Positions 17,685-26,393 of a DNA stretch of 64,000 nt are shown here, piece after piece. Source of the DNA: Pseudomonas paralactis (GTDB taxonomy: Bacteria; Pseudomonadota; Gammaproteobacteria; Pseudomonadales; Pseudomonadaceae); assembly GCF_001439735.1 (NCBI RefSeq), contig NZ_JYLN01000006.1, positions 124,001 to 188,000 of the forward strand, given 5' to 3'. The translations under genes and the position numbers were made by a program. Every line of letters begins with the position of its first letter. The first letter of the stretch is position 1. The notes beneath the pieces were generated by a model. The model did no database searches, was not told where the DNA came from, and was given only the letters and a program-made list of their open reading frames with translations.

Positions 17685-18356
17685 TTACAGGGCAGTGTCA
17701 GACTCGGTCGAATACATCCACCGCAACAACGAATGCCGCCCGCTGATGCCCAGCTTGATCGCCGCGCGCTTGAGGTAGCTTTCGATAGTGTTGACCTTCA
17801 ACGCCAGTTGCTCGGCCAGCTCCGGTGCGGTGCGCCCGGCCAGCAGGCCCACGCACACTTGCAGTTCACGGTTGGATAAAGTCAGCCCCGATTGCACCAG
17901 GCGCTCCTGGATGCGTCGGCGCAGGGTTTCGATGCCCTGGTGCTGCGGCACTGCCGGCGGGCTGTCCTGACGGCCAGGCTGGATCGCGGTGATGTGTTTT
18001 TCCACCATGGGCAGCAGCAGCGTGGAGAAGTCCTGCAACATGCTGCGCTCTTGGGCGGAAAAACTCTGCGATGGGTGCGAACGGTACACTGACAATACGT
18101 AGCGCACATCGTCCTTGCGCCGTGTGAGGTGCAATTGTGCGGCGGGTTGTTCGGCCCCCAGAGCTGCCACCGAGTCGGTGTAGACCGGGCTGATCTTGCG
18201 GCGGCTGTGGCCTTCGCTGTTGACCTGCAGCTGGGTGATATGGGTAGCATCCACCGCCAGTTGGGTGAGGATGAGGTCATGCAGCATACGTGGAAAATGG
18301 CGGCTGCCGGTGCTGGCGATGACCTTGCCTATATGTGGGAACAGGTGTGAGTTCAT
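17685..18356 (-). CDS. viscBCR: LuxR-family regulator downstream of the lipopeptide genes (ViscBCR-like)
   Basis: The C-terminus holds a clear LuxR/GerE helix-turn-helix (LTLSNRELQVCVGLLAGRTA..., then NTIESYLKRAAIKLGI). The N-terminal ~150 residues show no recognisable autoinducer-binding motif. The gene converges on macB, 21 bp away. The start is uncertain: the frame is open to a TTG at 18506, but the first ATG codons are at 18368 and 18356. I chose 18356 (223 residues) because homologs of this group, as I recall them, begin close to the HLFPHIGKVIA segment. In viscosin and massetolide producers a LuxR protein coded downstream of macB activates the synthetase genes, so a positive pathway-specific role is inferred. 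Confidence 0.8.
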   Translation of the reverse strand: MNSHLFPHIGKVIASTGSRHFPRMLHDLILTQLAVDATHITQLQVNSEGHSRRKISPVYTDSVAALGAEQPAAQLHLTRRKDDVRYVLSVYRSHPSQSFSAQERSMLQDFSTLLLPMVEKHITAIQPGRQDSPPAVPQHQGIETLRRRIQERLVQSGLTLSNRELQVCVGLLAGRTAPELAEQLALKVNTIESYLKRAAIKLGISGRHSLLRWMYSTESDTAL

Positions 18357-18584
18357 CAATTCGTCCATGAGTTTCGCGTGCAGGTATTCGGCGTTACAGC
18401 GGCGGGAGTCAACAAGGTAACCGGTATGCACAACCTGCACTGATAATCCTTCCCGCCGCCACCATGCTAGTACAGGCTGGCGAAGGGAGGGGGATCCAAT
18501 CGACAAAAGTCAGATTAAAAACGCATAACGGTAGTCGGATCCGTCCGACCACCGCCAGAGCAAAAACAACGCCACAGGCGCCCG

Positions 18585-19829
18585 CTACCTCACCGCAGAG
18601 GGCGCCATCGCGGCTTTACGCACCGATGCACGGGCGCACTTGGCCAGGGCTTGATCCACATCCGCCAGCAGGTCGGCGACGTCTTCAAGCCCCACCGACA
18701 AACGCACCAGGCCCTCGCTGATACCGTGCTGCGCAAGTTGCTCGGGGGTGTAGGTGGAGTGGGTCATGCTCGCCGGATGTTGCGCCAGTGATTCGGCATC
18801 CCCCAGGCTGACCGCACGGGTGAATAGTTGCAGTGCGTTCATAAAGCGTCGGCCGGTCTCGATCCCGCCTTTGAGTTCAAAGGCAATCATGCCGCCGGGC
18901 AGCTTCATTTGCCGCGTCGCCAGTTCGTACTGCGGGAAGGAACGCAGCCCTGGGTAGATCACACTCTCCACGGCCGGGTGCACCTGCAAGGCTTCGGCCA
19001 GTGCCTGGGCATTGCTGCAATGGCGGTCCATGCGCAGGGCCAGGGTCTTGAGGCCGCGCATCAGCAACGACGCATCCTGGGGCGACATCACGGCACCGGT
19101 CAGGTCCTTGAGCCCTTGCAGGCGAATGCGCTGCGCCATTGCCTGGTTGCTCACTGCAATACCTGCGGTGATGTCGCCATGGCCGCTGAGGTATTTGGTG
19201 GCCGAGTGCACCACCACATCGGCGCCCAGTTCCAGAGGCCGTTGCAGGTAGGGCGTGCAGTAAGTGTTGTCGACGACTACGGTGACATTCGGCTGTTGAT
19301 GGGCAAGCCTTGCCACGGCGGCGATGTCGATCAGGCGCAGGTTGGGGTTGGCCGGGGTTTCGCAGTAGATCATGCGGGTCGCCGGGGACAGGGCCGCTTG
19401 CAGGGCGGCCAGGTCGGTCAGGTCCACATGCCGCACCTTGATGCCGAATTCGCCGATGCCGTGGTGCAGCAGGGCGAAGGTGCAGCCATACAGGGTCTGG
19501 CTGACGATCACCTCGTCGCCCGGGCGCAGCAGCGTCCAGAACGTCGCGGCAATCGCGCCCATGCCGGAGCTGAAGGCCACCGCCGCTTCACCGTTTTCCA
19601 GGGTTGCCATGCGTGATTCCAGCAACGCCAGGGTGGGGTTGGAAATGCGCGTGTAGAAGTGGCCGCTGGCTTCGCCGGCAAAGCACGCGGCGCCGTATTC
19701 AACTGTGGGAAAGGCGAAGGTGGCCGACAGGTAGATCGGCGGTACGAGGGCGCCGTGGTGGTCCTTGGGGTCATAGCCGTGGTGAATGGCGCGAGTAGAA
19801 AAGCCGCAAGTGCTGTGTTTATTGTTCAT
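18585..19829 (-). CDS. mdeA: L-methionine gamma-lyase
   Basis: 414 residues; PLP-dependent Cys/Met metabolism family. It splits L-methionine to methanethiol, 2-oxobutyrate and ammonia. The PLP lysine lies in HSATKYLSGHGD, the phosphate-binding/tetramer region in GHFYTRISNPT, and the cysteine typical of methionine gamma-lyases (Cys116 of the P. putida enzyme) in SQTLYGCTF. The C-terminal block SLGDAESLAQHPASMTHS is also diagnostic. The ATG at 19829 is preferred over the upstream GTG because AAGGAG lies 8 bases before it. Divergent from the Lrp-type gene at 19953, the mdeR-mdeA arrangement of P. putida. In a soil pseudomonad this would make volatile sulfur compounds and supply 2-oxobutyrate. 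Confidence 0.95.
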   Translation of the reverse strand: MNNKHSTCGFSTRAIHHGYDPKDHHGALVPPIYLSATFAFPTVEYGAACFAGEASGHFYTRISNPTLALLESRMATLENGEAAVAFSSGMGAIAATFWTLLRPGDEVIVSQTLYGCTFALLHHGIGEFGIKVRHVDLTDLAALQAALSPATRMIYCETPANPNLRLIDIAAVARLAHQQPNVTVVVDNTYCTPYLQRPLELGADVVVHSATKYLSGHGDITAGIAVSNQAMAQRIRLQGLKDLTGAVMSPQDASLLMRGLKTLALRMDRHCSNAQALAEALQVHPAVESVIYPGLRSFPQYELATRQMKLPGGMIAFELKGGIETGRRFMNALQLFTRAVSLGDAESLAQHPASMTHSTYTPEQLAQHGISEGLVRLSVGLEDVADLLADVDQALAKCARASVRKAAMAPSAVR

Positions 19830-19952
19830 GTCGGGCACTCCTTATTTCCTACAATGCTATGCTCATAATCACGGACGAACCTTGCAAAAACGCCTGTAAA
19901 AACCCGCGTTTGTGGATCAAACACCGATAAAAATAATGATTAGAGGCACGTT
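19830..19952. promoter_or_regulatory. Divergent promoter region between mdeA and mdeR
   Basis: 123 bp, markedly AT-rich for this genome, holding the ribosome binding site of mdeA at its left end and GAGG 7 bases before the mdeR start. By analogy with P. putida, MdeR would bind here to activate mdeA. I could not define one clear Lrp-type operator by eye. Confidence 0.55.
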
Positions 19953-20423
19953 ATGCCCATCAAGCTGGACCGCACCGACAAAGCCCTTTTAAACGCATTG
20001 CAGGCCAACGCCCGCCTGACGGTGGCCGAACTGGCCGAGCGGGTGGCGCTGACGACTTCACCGTGCTGGCGCCGGGTACGCACCCTGGAGGAAAGCGGAG
20101 TGATCAGCGGCTACCAGGCGATCCTCTCGCCCAAGGCGCTGGGCTACGGGGTGACCGCGTTTGTCAGCATCATGATGGACAGCCACACCCAGGAAATCGC
20201 CCGGGCATTCGAGCAGCGGCTGTTGGAGATTCCTGAAATCGTGGCATGCCATAACGTGTCGGGGCGCTATGACTTTTTGCTGGAAGTGGTGGCCAGGGAC
20301 CTGGAATCGTTCGGCGAGTTTGCCCGCGAAGTCTTGCAGACCTTGCCCTGCGTCAAGGAAATCTATTCGAGCTTTTCGTACAAGTCGGTGCGGCCGTTGC
20401 GGGTGATTCCGTTGCCGGGCTGA
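19953..20423 (+). CDS. mdeR: Lrp/AsnC-family regulator of methionine gamma-lyase
   Basis: 156 residues. An N-terminal winged HTH (DKALLNALQANARLTVAELAE then TTSPCWRRVRTLEESGVI) is followed by a RAM/AsnC effector domain (YGVTAFVSIMM..., then NVSGRYDFLLEVVARDL). It is transcribed away from mdeA, the conserved arrangement in which MdeR activates mdeA in response to sulfur amino acids. Length is typical of the family. Assignment to mdeR rather than a general Lrp homolog rests mainly on this position. Confidence 0.88.
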   Translation: MPIKLDRTDKALLNALQANARLTVAELAERVALTTSPCWRRVRTLEESGVISGYQAILSPKALGYGVTAFVSIMMDSHTQEIARAFEQRLLEIPEIVACHNVSGRYDFLLEVVARDLESFGEFAREVLQTLPCVKEIYSSFSYKSVRPLRVIPLPG

Positions 20424-20444
20424 AGGACCTCAATGCGCTTCTCC

Positions 20445-20542
20445 GTAGGAGCGAGCTTGCTCGCGAAAAACCTGAGAGCGCCGCGCTTAGGCTGTGAGCC
20501 CGCGTCATCGTTGATGACCTTCGCGGGCAACCCCGCTTCTAC
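20445..20542. repeat. REP palindrome pair (GTAGGAGCGAGC family)
   Basis: GTAGGAGCGAGCTTGCTCGCGA at 20445-20466 faces an inverted, partly diverged partner (TTCGCGGGCAACCCCGCTTCTAC) ending at 20542. It lies between the 3' ends of two convergent genes, the usual place for a REP/BIME element. It may act as a transcription or mRNA-decay barrier. Confidence 0.8.
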
Positions 20543-20547
20543 AGAGA

Positions 20548-21978
20548 TTAGCGCCGGGCATGGGGGTTGCTCTGCGCCACTCCATGCAACAACAGCGCCT
20601 CAAACACCCGCTGCACTCGTGGATCATCACTGTGGGCCACGTTGAATCGCATCGAATCGCGATGGGCCGGGTCGTAGCCGAACAGTGCACCGGGCGCCAG
20701 CACCATGCTGCGTTTTAACGCCTCCTGGGCCAGAAGTTCGCCGTTTACCCCCTTCGGCAGGCGTGCCCAGATAAACATCCCGCCTTCAAAGGCCATCGGC
20801 AGTTCGCAGCCGCAGCGCTTGAGCCATTGTTCAACGCGCCCTCCGGCCTCCATCAGGCGCTGCACCATGCGCTTGCGATGCTTGGCATAGCTGCCTTCGG
20901 TGAGCATACGGTACACGATCTGTTCGAACAGTTCGGAGGTCACGCCGCCGCTCATCAATTTCATATTGGTGAGGTTGGCGGCCAGTTGCGGCGCGGCCAC
21001 GACGTAGCTGACCCGGGTGTTGGCGCTGAGGATCTTGGAGAACCCTGACAAGTAGGTGACCTGGTCGAGCCCGGCGACGGCAGCCAGGCGCGGGGGAGGG
21101 TTGGGGTGCAGGTCGCCATACAGATCATCCTCGACGATATGGCAGTGGTATTGCTGGGTCAGTTGCAGCAGGCGAAACGCCTGGCCGGGGCTGAAGGAAT
21201 GCCCGGTGGGGTTATGCAAAACGCTGGTGGTCAGGTAAAGGCTGGGGCGGTGTTCGGCCAACAACTGTTCGAGGGCGGCGAAATCGAACCCGTCGGGGCG
21301 GCGCTCAATGGTAACGACCTTGACGCCATGCAGCGCCAGGTTGGCGTGAAAGTTGAAATAGCACGGCGCGTCGAGCAACACCGTGTCGCCAGGTCGGGCG
21401 AGCAGACGCATCAGCATGTCCAGGCCCTGCACGGTATTGGGCGTGGTGATGATTTGTTCCACGGGCACCGACAAGCCTTCACCGTGCAGTTTCTGTTGCA
21501 ACGCCTGGCGCAACGGCAATAATCCGGCCGGCGTGCCCAAGCCTGCGATGCGCAGCGACGGCGCACGCACCACGCTGCGCATGGCCTGGCGGATCGCTTC
21601 GCCATTGAGCCATTCCTCGGGCAAGTGCCCGCCGCCGGGGCGCAGTTCACCACTGGCGGTGACCAGGGGGCGGCGCAATACGCTGAGCAGGTCCTGGGGC
21701 AACAGGTCGACCCAGGTCGCTGTTGCCGGACGGGCGCTGTCCATTGCCACGAAGTAGCCACGGCCCTGGCTGGAGGTGAGCAGATGACGCCCGCGCAGGC
21801 GGTCCAGTGCCTCATTAAGGGTGAACTTGCTCACGCCCAGCACCTGGGTCAATTCCCGTACAGACGGCAACTTGCTGCCAGGCGCCCATTCGCCGTTCTC
21901 GATGGCCTGGCTGAACGCCTCGACGATCTGCTGAACCTTGGGAGTGCCTTCCACAAAAGCGATGGCGGATACAAACAT
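20548..21978 (-). CDS. MocR-family regulator (GntR HTH fused to an aminotransferase-like domain)
   Basis: 476 residues. A GntR winged HTH at ~10-75 (GSKLPSVRELTQVLGVSKFTLNEALDRL) is joined to a fold-type I PLP domain. The lysine expected to bind PLP is in YLSGFSKILSAN; VVAAP and the HNPTGHS motif match aminotransferases. MocR proteins sense PLP or amino-acid-derived ligands and usually control an adjacent gene. Here the divergent neighbours are a rubredoxin, a TIM-barrel enzyme and a LysE-type exporter, so this protein probably controls them. Direct repeats in the shared promoter are a likely operator. Neither the ligand nor the exact MocR subfamily can be told. Confidence 0.9.
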   Translation of the reverse strand: MFVSAIAFVEGTPKVQQIVEAFSQAIENGEWAPGSKLPSVRELTQVLGVSKFTLNEALDRLRGRHLLTSSQGRGYFVAMDSARPATATWVDLLPQDLLSVLRRPLVTASGELRPGGGHLPEEWLNGEAIRQAMRSVVRAPSLRIAGLGTPAGLLPLRQALQQKLHGEGLSVPVEQIITTPNTVQGLDMLMRLLARPGDTVLLDAPCYFNFHANLALHGVKVVTIERRPDGFDFAALEQLLAEHRPSLYLTTSVLHNPTGHSFSPGQAFRLLQLTQQYHCHIVEDDLYGDLHPNPPPRLAAVAGLDQVTYLSGFSKILSANTRVSYVVAAPQLAANLTNMKLMSGGVTSELFEQIVYRMLTEGSYAKHRKRMVQRLMEAGGRVEQWLKRCGCELPMAFEGGMFIWARLPKGVNGELLAQEALKRSMVLAPGALFGYDPAHRDSMRFNVAHSDDPRVQRVFEALLLHGVAQSNPHARR

Positions 21979-21992
21979 GACGCGTCCTTGTG

Positions 21993-22014
21993 TTTGCCGG
22001 TGCTTTTACCGGTG
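21993..22014. promoter_or_regulatory. Candidate MocR operator: direct repeats in the divergent promoter
   Basis: TTTGCCGGTG (21993-22002) and TTTACCGGTG (22005-22014) form a direct repeat with a 12-bp period and one mismatch, 15 bp upstream of the mocR start codon in the 158-bp intergenic region. MocR proteins commonly bind direct repeats next to their own gene. The CCGGT/ACCGG halves could also be read as an inverted repeat. Confidence 0.5.
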
Positions 22015-22136
22015 AAGTTAGGCCGGATTAGGCATCACTTTACCTGCCTTGTGCAATGCCGCTCCCCTAGACTGCGCGCCATCTCGCCCGGAACTGGCGA
22101 AGTTTCCTACACGCAAGCAATGGATTTTGCATTTCC

Positions 22137-22319
22137 ATGAAGACTTATATGTGCGCACCCTGCGGTTTCATGTACGTAGAAGAATTGGGCATTCCGGAAG
22201 ACGGAATTCCCGCCGGCACCCCTTGGGAAGAGGTGCCTGAACACTGGACATGCCCGGATTGCGGGATGACCAAGGCCGATTTCATGGCCATCGAACTCTC
22301 TGAACTGCTAGAAGCCTGA
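22137..22319 (+). CDS. Rubredoxin
   Basis: 60 residues. Two iron-binding cysteine pairs are visible, CAPCG (6-10) and CPDCG (~45-49), with the aromatic and acidic spacing of rubredoxins (YVEELGIPEDGIPAGTPWEEVPE). It is a one-electron carrier with a mononuclear Fe(Cys)4 centre. It lies 27 bp upstream of a metal-dependent TIM-barrel gene and opposite a MocR regulator. Unlike the familiar Pseudomonas rubredoxins it is not beside a rubredoxin reductase or an alkane hydroxylase. Its redox partner may therefore be the next gene product, which is an inference. Confidence 0.88.
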   Translation: MKTYMCAPCGFMYVEELGIPEDGIPAGTPWEEVPEHWTCPDCGMTKADFMAIELSELLEA

Positions 22320-22346
22320 CACGCCATCAACGAAAGGAATCGCTCC

Positions 22347-23216
22347 ATGGACAGCAAACTGATCAACGCCACCGTACCGTTCTGTACCGGCGTGGCTCAT
22401 CAGAAATACCTCGGCGCCGAGAAGGGCCTGCAAACCGCCATCGAAGGTGAGTGCACCCACTGGTATATCGACGGCAGCCTGTTTGGCGAAATGGTCGACG
22501 ACTGGACCGATGCACGTATCGAAGCCCTGCAAGCGCAAATCGCGCTCACCGGCGCCAAGCCGATCTTCCATGGCAACTTCAAGGCGCCGCTGGGCAGTGA
22601 TGTGGAAGCCTTCCGCAGCGCTGCCGTGGAGTATGTAAAGAAAGAAATCGATATCGCCAGCCGCCTGGGCGCGCCGTTGATCATCCACGGTGGTTGCATC
22701 GTCGAGCCGAAAATGGTGCTGATGGCCAAGAAGGTGGCCCTGGAGCATTACCTCAAGTCCGTGCAGGAACTGGCGCTGTACGCCGAAGCCAAGGGCACGG
22801 ATATCTATCTGGAAAACCTGTCCAACTACGTCAACTATCGGCCGTTTCATTACATCTTTACCCATGAAGCCGAATACGCCTACGTGTTCGAGCGCCTGCA
22901 AGCCCACAGCAACGTGTACTTCTTCCTCGATGCCGGCCACGCCAATATCGAGAACGGTTTGCCGGCAGAAGTGGTGCGCAAGTATCACCACCTGATCAAG
23001 GGTATTTCCTTCAGCAACAACAACGGTGTGCAAGACCAGCACTTTGGCATCCATGACGGTAACTGCGATTACGCCGATGTGGTGCAGGCCATCGTCGAGA
23101 CCAACTGGAAGGGCCTGGTGGCGTTCGAAACCCGTAACCAGACCGCCAAGGCCGCGCTGGCTGACCTGGCGGTGATGTACCGCGAGTCCCTGACGACCGA
23201 AATCGCCGTTGCCTGA
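22347..23216 (+). CDS. Endonuclease IV/xylose isomerase-like metal-dependent TIM-barrel protein
   Basis: 289 residues. The sequence carries the spaced metal ligands of the AP-endonuclease-2/xylose-isomerase fold: H75 (FHGNF), H114 (IHGG), E156 (LEN), D195 and H198 (DAGH), H232, H236-D237 (HDG) and E261 (FET), so a full di- or trinuclear site is plausible. Database names for such proteins are usually sugar phosphate isomerase/epimerase, but the substrate cannot be inferred. It has a good ribosome site (AAAGGA) 11 bases before the ATG and sits in one run with rubredoxin upstream and a LysE-type exporter downstream. That suggests a small biosynthetic or detoxification pathway whose product is exported. 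Confidence 0.78.
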   Translation: MDSKLINATVPFCTGVAHQKYLGAEKGLQTAIEGECTHWYIDGSLFGEMVDDWTDARIEALQAQIALTGAKPIFHGNFKAPLGSDVEAFRSAAVEYVKKEIDIASRLGAPLIIHGGCIVEPKMVLMAKKVALEHYLKSVQELALYAEAKGTDIYLENLSNYVNYRPFHYIFTHEAEYAYVFERLQAHSNVYFFLDAGHANIENGLPAEVVRKYHHLIKGISFSNNNGVQDQHFGIHDGNCDYADVVQAIVETNWKGLVAFETRNQTAKAALADLAVMYRESLTTEIAVA

Positions 23217-23285
23217 CCGGCCTGGGGCGTGCGCTTGAGGCGCTCGCCCCGTTGCTGTTGTTCTCTTAATTCAAGGTCCCTGGCC

Positions 23286-23918
23286 ATGACAAGTGCGTTA
23301 ACCCTGTCGTCGTTTCTCTACTTTTTGCTGTTTTGCGCCACCATGACCTTCAGCCCCGGCCCCATGACCCTGTTGTTGCTCAGCCTGGGCCTGAAGGACG
23401 GCCTGCGCAGTTCGATCCCGGCGCAGATCGGCGCCAGTGTGTCGTACCTGATTTCCATCCTGATTTTTGCCGTCGGCTTTTCCGAACTGATCAAGGGCAA
23501 CCTTGCCATTACCCAGACCATCCAGTTTGTCGGTGTGGCCTATATTCTTTACCTGGCCTACAAGCAGTGGACCAGCAGCGGCGTGTCGATCAACAACTCG
23601 GGTGCCGTGGAGGGCTCGCGCAGCCTGTTTGGCAAGGGGCTGTTGACCGGGTTTTCCAACCCCAAGACCATCATCATGTTCAGCGCAGTGTTCCCGCAGT
23701 TTGCAGGCGCAGGGGAACACAGTTCGGCGGCCGACATCGCCATCCTCGGGGCGACCTTCCTGTTGCTGCAATTTGCCAGCGGGTGCCTGTATTGCTATTT
23801 CGGCCAGCGCATCAAGCATGTGCTGGAAAACCCCAAGCGGCGGGTGTTGCTGCAGCGGGTCACCGCAGTGTTGCTGTTGGGCGTTGCATTGATGCTGGCG
23901 CGTGGCTTTTCACACTGA
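23286..23918 (+). CDS. LysE/RhtB-family amino-acid-type exporter
   Basis: 210 residues from the ATG at 23286; an in-frame ATG upstream at 23229 falls in the intergenic stretch and lacks a ribosome site. There are about six hydrophobic segments, and the family motif FSPGPMTLLLLSLGLKDG near the N-terminus with GFSNPKTIIMFSAVFPQF mid-protein. These inner-membrane carriers export amino acids, homoserine lactone or related amines by proton antiport. It is probably in the same transcript as the rubredoxin and TIM-barrel genes (69-bp gap) and would export their product. The substrate is unknown. Confidence 0.85.
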   Translation: MTSALTLSSFLYFLLFCATMTFSPGPMTLLLLSLGLKDGLRSSIPAQIGASVSYLISILIFAVGFSELIKGNLAITQTIQFVGVAYILYLAYKQWTSSGVSINNSGAVEGSRSLFGKGLLTGFSNPKTIIMFSAVFPQFAGAGEHSSAADIAILGATFLLLQFASGCLYCYFGQRIKHVLENPKRRVLLQRVTAVLLLGVALMLARGFSH

Positions 23919-23998
23919 AGCATTAGCGTGTAAGCAGTAGTGGCGATTTGACGTTGCCCTGTTAGACTCCAGGCACTCACCCAGGATCGCACCCCACT

Positions 23999-25057
23999 AT
24001 GCCAGCCGTCGGAGGAAAGGGACTTCCGCTTGCTTCGCGCCTGTACAAATCCCGTCTTCTGGGGCTGATTCTCGGCTTCATCTGCGTGGTGTTTGCCATG
24101 TATCCGCTCAGTCCTGCGCTTTGGGTGTGGGCCTGGATGCTGATCAACGCGTTTGTGTGGCCGCATGTGGCTTTTCAATTGTCTTTGCGTGGAGCCCATA
24201 CCCTGCGCAGTGAGCGTCGTAACCTGTTGTTCGATTCTTTTTGCGGCGGGTTTTGGGTTGGCGCGATGCACTTCAACCCACTGCCCAGCGTCACCACGCT
24301 GTCGATGATGACCATGAACAACGTGGCCATCGGTGGGACGCGCTTTATGTTTGCGGGGTGGGCGGCGCAGGCACTGGGGCTTGGCACGGCGCTGCTGATC
24401 GTCGCGCCTGGGTTTATCGCCGTAACCACCCAGGCGCAGTTGTACGCCTGCTTGCCGATTCTGACGCTGTATCCCCTGGCGCTGGGCTGGATTTGCTATC
24501 GCCAGGCCGTGACCCTGGCTCGGCACAAACGTGAGCTGCTGGCCCTGAGCCGCACCGACAGCCTGTCCGGTCTGCTTAACCACGGCGCCTGGAAAGACCA
24601 CCTGGACATCGAGTTTCAACGCTGCCGCCGAAACCAGGCGGGCGCCGCCATCGCGCTGATCGATATCGACCATTTCAAGACCATCAACGACACCTACGGC
24701 CATGTGACCGGCGATATTGTCCTGCGCCAATTGAGCAAAGTGCTGCGCCAGAACCTGCGCGCCACAGATCTTGCCGGGCGTTATGGCGGCGATGAGTTCT
24801 GCGTGATCCTGCCGGACATGCCCCTCAACCGCGCCACCGAAGTGATGGAGGCGTTGCGCGATCGCTTCAACGCCTTGGCCTATGCCCAGGACCCGGCACT
24901 GCGTGTCAGTTTGAGTATCGGTTTGGCGCCGTACCAGCCGACTCACGCCGACTCCATCGGTTGGCTCAACGATGCCGACCAGGCGTTGTACGAAGCCAAG
25001 AGCAGCGGGCGCAACCGGGTGAACGCTGTGCAGGAGGGTTGGTTGCGGTCGGTCTAG
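23999..25057 (+). CDS. Membrane-anchored diguanylate cyclase (MASE2-GGDEF)
   Basis: 352 residues. An N-terminal membrane region with about five hydrophobic segments (~20-175) resembles the MASE2 sensor of AdrA/DgcC-type proteins. A C-terminal GGDEF domain (~180-345) has RYGGDEF intact near 258-264. The inhibitory I-site is present: R-A-T-D ends five residues before GGDEF, so feedback by c-di-GMP is expected. It should convert two GTP to c-di-GMP and favour biofilm formation. It stands alone with its own upstream gap (80 bp). No periplasmic ligand domain is seen. Confidence 0.88.
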   Translation: MPAVGGKGLPLASRLYKSRLLGLILGFICVVFAMYPLSPALWVWAWMLINAFVWPHVAFQLSLRGAHTLRSERRNLLFDSFCGGFWVGAMHFNPLPSVTTLSMMTMNNVAIGGTRFMFAGWAAQALGLGTALLIVAPGFIAVTTQAQLYACLPILTLYPLALGWICYRQAVTLARHKRELLALSRTDSLSGLLNHGAWKDHLDIEFQRCRRNQAGAAIALIDIDHFKTINDTYGHVTGDIVLRQLSKVLRQNLRATDLAGRYGGDEFCVILPDMPLNRATEVMEALRDRFNALAYAQDPALRVSLSIGLAPYQPTHADSIGWLNDADQALYEAKSSGRNRVNAVQEGWLRSV

Positions 25058-25103
25058 TGAGATAGGGTGTGGGGAGCCTATTCCAACAAAAAAGGATCGC
25101 TCC

Positions 25104-26333
25104 ATGCTCTTCACTTTCCCGCGTACCCTACTGGCCGCCACCCTGGCGTTGTCCTTCGTCATGCCGGCCCACAGCGCCGAACCCCACAAGCAGATCCAGG
25201 CGGATGCCGAGCAGTACAAGGCCCAGGCCCTGAAGTTGTTGGAGCGCCTGGTGAATATCGACTCGGGGTCCGGTTACGAGCCGGGCCTGACCCAAGTGCG
25301 CGACATCGCCGTGGATGAGTTGAAGCAATTGGGGTTCAGCATCGAACTGGTACCGGACCAGGCGGCCAACAACAGCCATGTGGTTGCCACCCTCAAGGGC
25401 ACCGGCAAGGCCAGGATCCTGCTGATGGCGCACATGGACACCGTCTTCAAGGAAGGCTCGGCCGCCGAGCGCCCGTTTCATATCAAGGACGGCCGTGCCT
25501 ATGGCCCCGGCGTGATGGATGACAAGGGCGGCATCGTCGCCGGTATCTACGCGTTGAAAGTCCTCAAGAATCAGGGCTTCAAGGACTACGCACAAATCAC
25601 TTTCCTGCTCGACGCCAGTGAAGAAACCGGCTCCGAGGCTGCCTCCGAACTGATCCGTAAAACTGCCAAGGGCCACGATGTGACCCTCAACCTGGAACCA
25701 GGCCGCCCAGCGGACGGCCTGGTGGTATGGCGCAAAGGCAGCGCCACCGCCGTGGTCGAAGTCAAAGGCAAGGCCGCCCACGCCGGCGTCGCCCCGGAAC
25801 TGGGACGCAACGCCGCCATGGAAGCCGCGCACCAGATCCTGCAACTGGGCAAGCTCGGTGATGAAGACAAGAAAACCACCATCAACTTCACCGTGCTCAA
25901 ATCCGGTGACCGTACCAACGTGATCCCCGACCAGGCCACTGCCAAGGCCGACGTACGTGCGGCATTGCCGGAAGAGTTCGATCGAATCGAGAAGGACTTG
26001 GCGCGGGTTTCAGCCAACAAATTGATCCCCGAAACTGAAGTGAAAACCAGCCTGCAACGCGGTTTGCCACCAATGCCGCAAACCGCCGAGTCAGATAAGT
26101 TGGTGGCGATGGCCCAAGGGATTTATGGCGAACTGGGACGCAAGTTGACCATCGAAGGCAGCGGCGGCGCCGCAGATGCCAGCTTGTCGGCCGGGGTAGG
26201 GACGCCGACGTTGGATGGGTTTGGGATTGTGGGGGGCAATATCCACACGGCGGAGGAATATGCCGAGGTGGAGAGCGTGGTGCCACGGGTTTATTTGTTG
26301 AGTCGGATGATTATGGAGTTGTCCAAGCGCTGA
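25104..26333 (+). CDS. Periplasmic M20-family carboxypeptidase (glutamate carboxypeptidase/CPG2-like)
   Basis: 409 residues. A signal peptide (FPRTLLAATLALSFVMPAHSA, cleavage after ~25) predicts export. Catalytic zinc ligands of the M20 family are visible: HMD, GVMDDKGG, EETGS (general base and ligand), LEPG, and the C-terminal His in NIHTAEEY. Overall it matches carboxypeptidase G2-type enzymes that remove C-terminal glutamate from folates or peptides. An AAAGGATCG ribosome site precedes the ATG. The exact substrate is uncertain; other M20 aminoacylases share these motifs. Confidence 0.85.
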   Translation: MLFTFPRTLLAATLALSFVMPAHSAEPHKQIQADAEQYKAQALKLLERLVNIDSGSGYEPGLTQVRDIAVDELKQLGFSIELVPDQAANNSHVVATLKGTGKARILLMAHMDTVFKEGSAAERPFHIKDGRAYGPGVMDDKGGIVAGIYALKVLKNQGFKDYAQITFLLDASEETGSEAASELIRKTAKGHDVTLNLEPGRPADGLVVWRKGSATAVVEVKGKAAHAGVAPELGRNAAMEAAHQILQLGKLGDEDKKTTINFTVLKSGDRTNVIPDQATAKADVRAALPEEFDRIEKDLARVSANKLIPETEVKTSLQRGLPPMPQTAESDKLVAMAQGIYGELGRKLTIEGSGGAADASLSAGVGTPTLDGFGIVGGNIHTAEEYAEVESVVPRVYLLSRMIMELSKR

Positions 26334-26393
26334 TCAGCACCACGGATTGCAGCACTGAGGCGGTTCAAATGTGGGAGGGCCGCCATCACCCTT

